DNA of 64,000 bases from Okapia johnstoni (taxonomy: Eukaryota > Chordata > Mammalia > Artiodactyla > Giraffidae). Positions 56,581 through 64,000 of this stretch are shown one piece after another. The notes beneath the pieces are model-generated. The model saw nothing but the letters and a program-made list of their open reading frames with translations, ran no database searches and was not told where the DNA came from. The translations under genes and the position numbers were made by a program. Every line of letters starts with the position of its first letter. Position 1 is the stretch's first letter. The stretch spans positions 85,683,001-85,747,000 of the forward strand of contig CM044313.1 in NCBI GenBank assembly GCA_024291935.2, written 5' to 3'.

Positions 56581-57903
56581 ATCACTGTTGCATATTGAAT
56601 GCCTTACATAAATAAAATCCAAATCTATGTAGCATGAACTGAGAGTCTACAGGGAATGATTACCAGCCATAACATTTGGAAGACTAGATGCTTATCTATC
56701 ATGGCTTACTACAAAGAGATTACAGCTCTTTAAACTAAATGCAGCTGATTTGCAAGGAATGCAGGAATGCAGAAAGAAGCAGGAATCACAAAGATAAGAT
56801 GGAAGATGGACGAACCCAGTGAACACTATCTTACCTAAATCATGTCAGATCCTTTCACCTCAGGATTCTCACTGTATAAACATGATGTCACGGCCACAGA
56901 CATTCCTGACAGCCAACATCACACTTCAGCCTGATTAACTCATGGATGCTCTTGTCATCACCTTCCATGTAAACCAAAGCTTTTCCTTAAAATATTCACT
57001 GTTTTTGTTTATGTCTACCAGTGTTGATTTGATCTAGCTACAAGATGACAGTATCATAGATCAAGAAAAAAAAATCTTATTAACTTCACTTTAAAAAAAG
57101 AAAAGGAATGTATGTTCTACTGTTTATCAAAAAATAACCACCCACCCATCATCGGCAGTATCACTGTAGTCCTCGGTTGTGTCTATATGCTATGAATGAT
57201 TTTAAGTATGGAAACAAATTTCGGTTGGCCTATTAAATCACCATTACTTGATCATAATAAAATTTTGTTTGCTAAGGTCCAGAAACTTTTTGTTCTTTCA
57301 TTTCATTCAGTATATGGAGGATTTAACACACTAGAATTAATAAATTTAACTCATTTTATTTAGTGAAATAAAAAGCATACTTGCAATTGCATTGTTGTTT
57401 TGGAGTATTTTTCAGGTCTCTTTTGTGATAGCTATCATACTTATAGTTGAGCTGTAAAGGACAAAATAAATTCTTAGTTGAGGACAACAGATTTCAATTG
57501 AAATGGAAATTCCACTGTTATGCCCACTAGAATGTGTTTATTTTGAGCATATATAATCGCCTCTTCTATTGTTAAACCTATAATGGCTATTTTTTTTTGT
57601 GAAAAAAATAACCAAAGGCAATTAGCAAACATTTTCTGCAAAATAAAGGCAATCTTCAAAAAAGAAACAACAAAAAACAAATACAGTCCTAAAAAGGTCT
57701 ATTTGAGAGGATTCAGTACTAGAAATTAGTATCTCAAGAGTAACCCACTCAAGTTTGCAAAAGTTACATAGCTCAGCACTCTTTCTAGGGAAAAAAAAAT
57801 CTAGGATGGAGGACTCTATTTCATACATAATTAAAAAAAAATAATAAATGACTTAAATGACTTTCTTTTTCTTAATATTTTAAATTAATAGACTATTTTT
57901 AGG
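56581..57903. other. Unassigned DNA
   Basis: 56640-57000 has fairly balanced composition but no frame or repeat I recognise. The rest is A/T-rich. Confidence 0.45.
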
Positions 57904-57910
57904 GCAGTTT

Positions 57911-58818
57911 TGCTGTTGTTCAGTTGCTTCGTCATGTCTGATTTTTTTGCAAATGCATAGACTGCAGCACACCAGGGTTTCCTATCCTTCACTGTCTCTC
58001 AGAGTTTGTTCAGACTCATGTCCATGGAATCCGTGATGCCATCCAACCATCTCATCCTCTGTCACCCCTTCTCCTGCCTTCAATCTTTCCCAGCATCTGG
58101 GTGTTTTCCAATGATTTGGTTCTTTGCATCAGGTGGCCAAAGTATTAGAGTTTTAGCTTCAGCATCAGTCCTTCCAGTGAATATTCAGGGTTGATTTCCT
58201 TTAGGATGGACTGGTTTGATGTTGCAGTCCAAGGGACTCTCAAGAGTCTTCTCCAGAATCACAGTTTGAAAGCACTAATTCTTCAGCACTCAGCCTTCAT
58301 TAGGTCCAACTCTCACATCCATACATGACTACTGGGAAAACCATAGCTTTGACTAGACGGACCTTTGTTGCAAAGTCATGTCTCTGCTTTTTTATAAGTT
58401 GCCTCAATTTGTCATAGTTTTTCTACCAAGGAGCAAGTGTCTTTAATTTCATGGCTGCAGTCACTATATGCAGTGATTTTGGAGCCCAAGAAAATAAAGT
58501 TTGTCACTGTTTCCATTGTCTCCCCATCTATTTGCCATGAAGGGATGGAACTATATGCCATGATCTTTGTTTTTTGAGTGTTGAGTTTTAAGCCAGCTTT
58601 TTCACTCTCCTCTTTCACCTTCATCAAGGGGCTCTTTATTTCCTCTTCATTTTCTGCCGTTAGGGTGGTGTCATCTGCATATCTGAGTTTATTGCTCTTT
58701 CTCCTGGCAATCTTGATTCTTGATTCCAGCTTGAGCTTCATCCAGCCTGTCATTTTGCATGATGTATTCTGCATATAAATTAAATAAGCAGGGTAACAAT
58801 GTATAGCCTTGATACAGA
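57911..58818 (-). mobile_element. 5'-truncated BovB LINE, minus strand
   Basis: BovB 3' end (TGCTGTTGTTCAGTTGCTTC) back to the RT just upstream of YADD (GCAGGGTAACAATGTATAGC). YADD is kept in the frame at 58412-58774 (minus). GCAGTTT at 57904-57910 and 58819-58825 is a likely target-site duplication. Confidence 0.92.
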
Positions 58819-59139
58819 GCAGTTTAGGCTCATGAAAAAAATTAAAGTATAAAATACAGATTTTCCAGTTGCTCCCTTTATCGTGTTTAATAATTTTTTC
58901 TGGACTATAAAAGTCCCTGACTCAGTAAACCTCTGCTTTTAATCCATCCACAGTTAAGACTGTAAAAATAATCTTTTTAAAATGAATATCTTATCCCGTC
59001 ATATATGTGTTGTAAACAAAACTTGAAATATACCAATCCATTAGTGAACATCCCTGACTCTATAGTGTAGATAAAGACTTCACTGTAGTCAAAATGCTCA
59101 CATGCAATGGAAATTTCCAGAAAGCTGTTTTAACTCTGA
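58819..59139. other. Unassigned A/T-rich DNA
   Basis: Nothing recognised. Confidence 0.45.
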
Positions 59140-59262
59140 GTTGTTGATTAAGTTTTTGAAATAGTGGGTCTGGGGAAGTCTTGTTAATCTTCATTGCTAA
59201 CAAGGTCCCAAGTGATGCTGATAATCCTGGTTCTGGAGCCAAACTGTGAGAACTACTACCTT
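59140..59262 (-). mobile_element. MER5-type hAT DNA transposon remnant, minus strand
   Basis: AGTGGGTCTGGGGAAGTC, CATTGCTAACAAGGTCCCAAG, TGATGCTGATAATCCTGGTT and CAAACTGTGAGAACTACTAC match one end of MER5A in order. Confidence 0.7.
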
Positions 59263-60344
59263 GTAATTTTCCTATTTCTGATAAATCTACAGTTCTTCTC
59301 TCTGTAAGTGTTTTGATTTTCTGATAGTTAATGGCAATAAAATTATGATTTATTTAGCACCCAAATCCGAATTATTTTCTATCTCTTCTAAAAGGGAACG
59401 TTTCCTCTCCACTTTCTTTGTCATTGTATTTTTTCTATCAGCTTGTGTCTATATATTATTATCTTATCCATTTTCTCCTCCTCTTGCTCCCTCTCTTTTG
59501 TAATTTTGTGTAATTTTAGCCCTGAATATTTTATTAGAATTATGAAAAAAGAGAGAACTTGTTAGAGTCATCATTTTGAGCAAATATACTTTTGTAATTT
59601 TATAATATCTAAATCTATAAATAAAATCATAGCATAAAAGAGATAAAAATATGAGGGTGGATAACAAAAAAAATCTTCATATATTTATTAACGAACTGAT
59701 TGTAAGAGAAAATTGACCAACAGGAACAATCAGAAAGACAAAATTTGGAGTTTGTTTGGCATTAAAATCTAAAGACGAGAAAAAGAAGTAACAGTAAAAT
59801 AAAAATGGAAAAATTATGAGCTGGTTAGTATCTTCACATATTATTTTGACAAGAGGTTATAGTTTTAAAACAAAATTTTAAGTTAGGCTACATGTCATGT
59901 TCCTTAGGAAATATTTTTCTTTCTTCCTGCAATACGAAGAGTAGGATTATCTGGAGAAACTCAAGGAGCGCACTCTGGGAGAATGGGACAGTGAGTCCAC
60001 TGGGAACGGAGTCTCCTCTTCTTCTGCTCGGCTCTTCCCATGTGAAGTGTGGCTTTACCTCCTGACAAGATTATCTATAACAATCTTTTGGGCCCAAAAA
60101 TATCTCTAGATGCCGAGACACTCTTTTATCCAAATAACTCCTGTAAGTGGTCAGCACCTAGACTTCTTGACACCAAGCAGTCTACTTATTCCAAAATGAC
60201 AAACTTTCAAGTTTGAACTATAAAAAGAAACAGTAACTAGGGCTGAGGCTTTCCAATGAAAATTAGACTGATATACTGGCCCAGCAGCACTCTGGCTTGG
60301 CCATACATCTCTCTGTGGTAGTGGGAAGCAGGACCTGTGCATCT
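59263..60344. other. Unassigned A/T-rich DNA
   Basis: Nothing recognised. A 67-codon minus-strand frame (59464-59667) is A/T-driven. Confidence 0.5.
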
Positions 60345-60407
60345 CTTTTTAATTGTGATAAATATATATAAGACCAAAACTTTTTTATCTGCCCCCAATC
60401 AAAATTC
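60345..60407 (-). mobile_element. Old L1 3' region, minus strand, left of nested BovB
   Basis: CTTTTTAATTGTGATAAATATATATAAG is the complement of the L1 3' region. The element resumes at 60785 after the BovB. Confidence 0.6.
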
Positions 60408-60773
60408 ATGCTTTTGGACTGTGGTGTTGGAGAAGACTCTGGAGAGTTCCTTGGACTGCAAGGAGATCCAACCAGTCCATCCTAAAGGAGATCAGTCCTG
60501 GGTGTTCATTGGAAGGACTGATATTGAAGCTGAAACTCTAATACTTCGGCCACCTCATGCGAAGAGTTGACTCATTGGAAAAGACCCTAATGCTGGGAAG
60601 GATTGGGGGCAGGAGAAGGGGACGACAGAAGATGAGATGGTTGGATGGCATCACCGACTCGATGGACATGGGTTTGGGTAGACTCCGGGAGTTGGTGATG
60701 GACAGAGAGGCCTGGCGTGCTGCAACTCATGGGGTCGCAAAGTCGGACATGACTGAGCTACTGAACTGAACTG
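60408..60773 (+). mobile_element. Short BovB LINE nested in L1, with 11-bp target duplication
   Basis: Last ~365 bp of BovB, very close to consensus (TTGGAGAAGACTCTGGAGAG to ACTGAGCTACTGAACTGAAC). AATCAAAATTC at 60397-60407 recurs at 60774-60784. One of the youngest BovB insertions here. Confidence 0.95.
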
Positions 60774-60784
60774 AATCAAAATTC

Positions 60785-61450
60785 TGTACCATTAGATAAT
60801 GATTCATCAGACTATCTCCACTTTTCCTCTGACAAACTCCCTTCTACTTTCTGCCTCTATAAATTTGACTACTGTAGGTATTTCATGTAAGTGGGATAAT
60901 AAAAGATCTATCTTCTTGTAACTGGCTTATTTCACTTAGCATGATGTTTTCAAGATACACCCGTGTTGCAGCATGAGTAAAATTTTATTCTTTTTTTAAG
61001 AATGAATAATATTTCACTGTATATATGTTTTCCCTGTTCATTTGTCTGTTGACAGGCAAGTGGGTTGGTTCCATCTTTCAGCTATTGTGAATGATGTTGC
61101 TAGGGGCATAGGTGCACTGATAGCTCTTTGAATCTCACCTTTTAATTCTTTGCATGTATATGCTCATTTGAAATTGCTGGAACATATAGTAGTTTAAATT
61201 TTTGTGGAACCGTTATACCATTTTCCATAGCAGCTGCACACTTTACAGCCCCACCAGCAATGCACAGGGTTAAAATTTCTACACAGCTTTATCAACTTGT
61301 TATTTTCTGTTTTTGTTTCTTTGTTGTGTTTTGCTTTGTTTTGTTTTTGATTAGAGCCATACTAAATAGTACAGAATGGCATTTCACTGTGGTTTTGATT
61401 TAGCCTCCTTTACCTTGGCAGCTCATTTCTTTATGCAAGTTTTCATTTCT
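60785..61450 (-). mobile_element. Old L1 ORF2 3' end, minus strand
   Basis: Continuous, recognisable complement of late L1 ORF2: CTTATTTCACTTAGCATGAT, AATGAATAATATTTCACTGT, CCACCAGCAATGCACAGGGT, CACTGTGGTTTTGATTTAGC. Confidence 0.85.
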
Positions 61451-61599
61451 TCAATGAAGTCTATTTCTTAACCCGTGCTCTATAATGTTGAGATATTTGG
61501 CCAAAGCTGGTATATGACAGGAAGAAACAAAATAGAGAGTTGATTTTTATACCAGGTGAAGACCTAGAAAGATCCATTTTCCACACAATAACTATGACA

Positions 61600-62912
61600 A
61601 ATGGACTTATCAAGAGAACTCATTGGTCATAGCAAACACCCTCTTCCAACAACACAAGAAGACTCTACACATGGACATCACCAGATGGTCAATACCGATA
61701 TCAGATTGAATATTTTCTTTGCAGCCAAAGATGGAGTAGCTCTATACAGTCAGCTAAAACAAGACCGGGAGCTGACTGTGGCTCAGATCATGAACTCCTT
61801 ATTGACAAATTCAGACTGAAATTGAAGAAAGTGGGGAAAACCACTAGACCATTCATGTATGACCTAAATCAAATCCCTTATGACTATACAGTGGAAGTGA
61901 GAAATAGATTTAAGGGACTAGATCTGATAGAGTGCCTGATGAACTATGGATGGAGGTTCATGACATTGTACAGGAGACAGGCATCAAGACCATCTGCAAG
62001 ACAAAGATATGCAAAAAAGCAAAATGGCTGTCTGAGGAGATCGTACAAATAGCTGTGAAAAGAAGAGAAGTGAAAAGCAAAAGAGAAAAGGAAAGATATA
62101 CCCATTTGAATCCAGAGTTCCAAAGAATAGCAAGGAGAGATAAGAAAGCCTTCCTCAGCGATCAATGCAAAGAAATAGAGGAAAACAATAGAATAGGAAA
62201 GACTAGAGATCTCTTCAAAAATTAGAGATACCAGGGGAAAATTTCATGCAAAGATGGGCTTAGTAAAGGACAGAAATGGTATGGACCTAACAAAAGCAGA
62301 AGATATTAAGAAGAGGTGGCAAGAATACACAGAAGAACTGTACAAAAAAGATCTTCATGACCCAGATAATCACGGTGGTGTGATCACTCACACTCAGCTA
62401 GAGCCAGACATCCTGGAATGTGAAGTCTAGTGGGCATTAGAAAGCATCACTATGAACAAAGCTAGTGGAGGTGATGGAATTGCAGTTGAGCTATTTCAAA
62501 TCCTGAAAGATGATGCTGTGAAAGTGCTGCACTCAATATGTCAGCAAATTTGGAAAACTCAGCAGTGGCCACAGGACTGGAAAAGGTCAGTTTTCATTCC
62601 AATCCCAAAGAAAGACAATGCCAAAGAATGCTCAAACTACCACACATTTGCACTCATCTCACACATTAGTAAAGTAATGCTCAAAATTCTCCAAGCAGGC
62701 TCATTTGAAAAGACCTTGATGCTGGGAAGGATTGAGGGCAGGAGGAAAAGGGGACGACAGAGTATGAGATGGTTGGATGGCATCACCAACTCAATGGACT
62801 GGATTTGTGTAGACTCCGGCAGTTGGTAATGGACAGGGAGGCCTCACATGCTGCGGTTCATGGGGTCACAAAGAGTCAGACACGACTGAGCGACTGAACT
62901 GAACTGATAGGT
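61600..62912 (+). mobile_element. BovB LINE with reverse-transcriptase core deleted
   Basis: Begins in the C-terminal endonuclease (AGAGAACTCATTGGTCATAG, CACATGGACATCACCAGATG) and stays close to consensus through the linker and N-terminal RT (CAGGACTGGAAAAGGTCAGT). At 62698 it jumps from TCTCCAAGCAGGC to TCATTTGAAAAGACC, losing about 0.9 kb with the palm domain and YADD, and ends ACTGAGCGACTGAACTGAAC. The 125-codon frame 62452-62829 crosses this junction and is a deletion product, not a gene. Confidence 0.93.
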
Positions 62913-63019
62913 TAATCAGAACTATTTAGTAAGAAAATGAATGATTTTTTAACTATTAAGAACCAACTTTTATATTAGCAAACTGATAAATAAGTTTATT
63001 GGTGATATACAGGATACAC

Positions 63020-63052
63020 ATGCATACGTATGTATGTATGTATATGTAGTTT
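63020..63052. repeat. (TATG)n microsatellite
   Basis: CATACGTATGTATGTATGTA with an A/T-rich continuation. Confidence 0.8.
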
Positions 63053-63107
63053 TATATAGGTAGATATGTAGTTTTGTATACATATACATAATTTTAACAC
63101 GAATATT

Positions 63108-63400
63108 TAAATTTTTATTTATTTATTTATTTTTGGATGTGCTGAGGCTTAATTGATGTATGCAAGCTTTCTCTAGTTGTGATGAGTGGGGACTACTCTC
63201 TAATTGGGGTGCACAAGCTTCTCATTTTGATGGCTTCTGTTGTTATGAAGCATGGGCTCTAGGGCGTGCAGGCTCAGTGATAGTGGCCCATGGGCTCAGT
63301 TTTCCTGTGACATGTGGAATCTTTCTAAATGAGAGATTGAACCTGTGTCTCCTGCATTGGCAGGCATATTCTTAACCACTGGACCACCTGGGAAATCCGT
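63108..63400 (-). repeat. CHR-2-type SINE, minus strand
   Basis: TTTTTGGATGTGCTGAGGCT, TGGGCTCTAGGGCGTGCAGG, GTCTCCTGCATTGGCAGGCA, GGACCACCTGGGAAATCC. Confidence 0.88.
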
Positions 63401-63544
63401 ATAATTTCCTTTTCAAGAGAGAAAAGGCGTCTAGTATTTTATTTCTAACTAGCAACTGACACTTGGTCTTCTCAATAAAATTTTTTATTACATATGTATC
63501 ATTTAGCTTGACTAAATAATAGTCTCAACCACCAAGGAAGCCTC

Positions 63545-64000
63545 AACTAAGGTCATGGCATCCAGTCCCTTTACTTCATGCCAAATGGAAGGTGAAAAGG
63601 TAGAAGTAGTAACAGATATTGGAAGTAGTCAGATATTTCTTGGGCTCTAAAATCACTGCAGATGGTAACAGCAGCCTTGACCTCAGAAGATGATTGCTTC
63701 TTGGCAGGAAAGCTATGACAAACTTAGACAATGTGTTAAAAAGCAAATACATCACTCTGCTGACAAAAATCCAGACAGACAGGGCTATGGTCTTCCCAGT
63801 GGTCATGTATGGTTGTGAGAGCTGGATTGTAAAAAAGGCAGACCACCAAAGAATTGACACCTTTGAACTGTGGTGCTGGAGGAGACTCCTGAGAGTCCCT
63901 TGGACAGCAAAGAGATCAAACCAGTCAATCTTAAAGGAAATCATCCCTGAATACTCTTTGGAAGGACTGATGCTGAAGCTGAAACTCCAATATTTTGGTC
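63545..64000 (+). mobile_element. BovB LINE, runs off the right edge
   Basis: From just after the YADD region (GGTCATGGCATCCAGTCCCT) through GTCATGTATGGTTGTGAGAG to AAACTCCAATATTTTGGTC at the window end. Diverged and frameshifted. Its 3' end lies outside. Confidence 0.9.

Noticed and set aside
62452..62829. 125-codon frame as a novel fusion protein
   Set aside because: It spans the junction of an internal BovB deletion. Both halves are plain BovB.
1..64000. CRISPR arrays, operons, bacterial mobile elements, tRNA genes
   Set aside because: None present. The tRNA-like pieces are SINE heads, and regular short repeats are microsatellites or retroelement sequence.

Overview
The window is nuclear DNA of a pecoran ruminant, most likely a bovid such as cattle, sheep or goat. 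Every few kilobases carry ruminant-specific repeats: BovB (RTE-clade) LINEs, Bov-tA and BOV-A2 SINEs, and the 3' tail of the ruminant L1. Among these lie older mammalian repeats (MIR, L2, MLT1, MER5, old L1) and CHR SINEs. I found no functional protein-coding gene. Nearly all longer open frames are pieces of BovB or L1 open reading frames, SINE sequence, or the abnormal G/T block. The window reads as gene-poor intergenic or intronic DNA, A/T-rich and dominated by transposons.

Layout. 1-9002: A/T-rich DNA with a solo LTR (1528-2060), CHR-1, old L1 pieces, BOV-A2, MIR and Bov-tA copies. One old L1 is split by a compound insert (5370-5680) that reads, on the minus strand, as a U6 snRNA pseudogene joined directly to a full-length Bov-tA, inside one 7-bp target-site duplication. 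9003-12540: an extraordinary stretch made almost only of G and T on the left, grading to normal composition on the right. I think it is a sequencing or assembly artefact. 12541-31000: BovB fragments (several with clear target-site duplications), Bov-tA/BOV-A2 SINEs, MLT1 LTRs, L2, a mariner-like element and a perfect 110-bp tandem duplication (25245-25464). 31000-51000: a 2.2-kb BovB (33099-35299), CHR-2 SINEs, MIR, old L1, an inverted BovB composite (41805-42147) and a BovB interrupted by a tiny L1 tail (49885-50485). 51383-64000: the longest BovB (about 3.3 kb, with its 5' region but lacking most of the endonuclease), a degraded T-box (brachyury, TBXT-like) pseudogene at 56275-56580, a BovB nested in an L1, and further BovB copies up to the right edge.

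How the elements relate. BovB makes up roughly 13.5 kb (about 21%) by my hand-drawn boundaries. Bov-tA and BOV-A2 share the BovB 3' end and are thought to be moved by its reverse transcriptase. Every BovB copy here is 5'-truncated, internally deleted or frameshifted, so none can move by itself. There is no operon-like or pathway-like organisation. The observations most worth following are the G/T block, the U6-Bov-tA chimera, the TBXT-like pseudogene and the mariner-type terminus.

Family names come from recognising consensus sequence by eye, without any search. Element boundaries are accurate to about 10 bases where a target-site duplication is quoted and to about 20-50 bases elsewhere.
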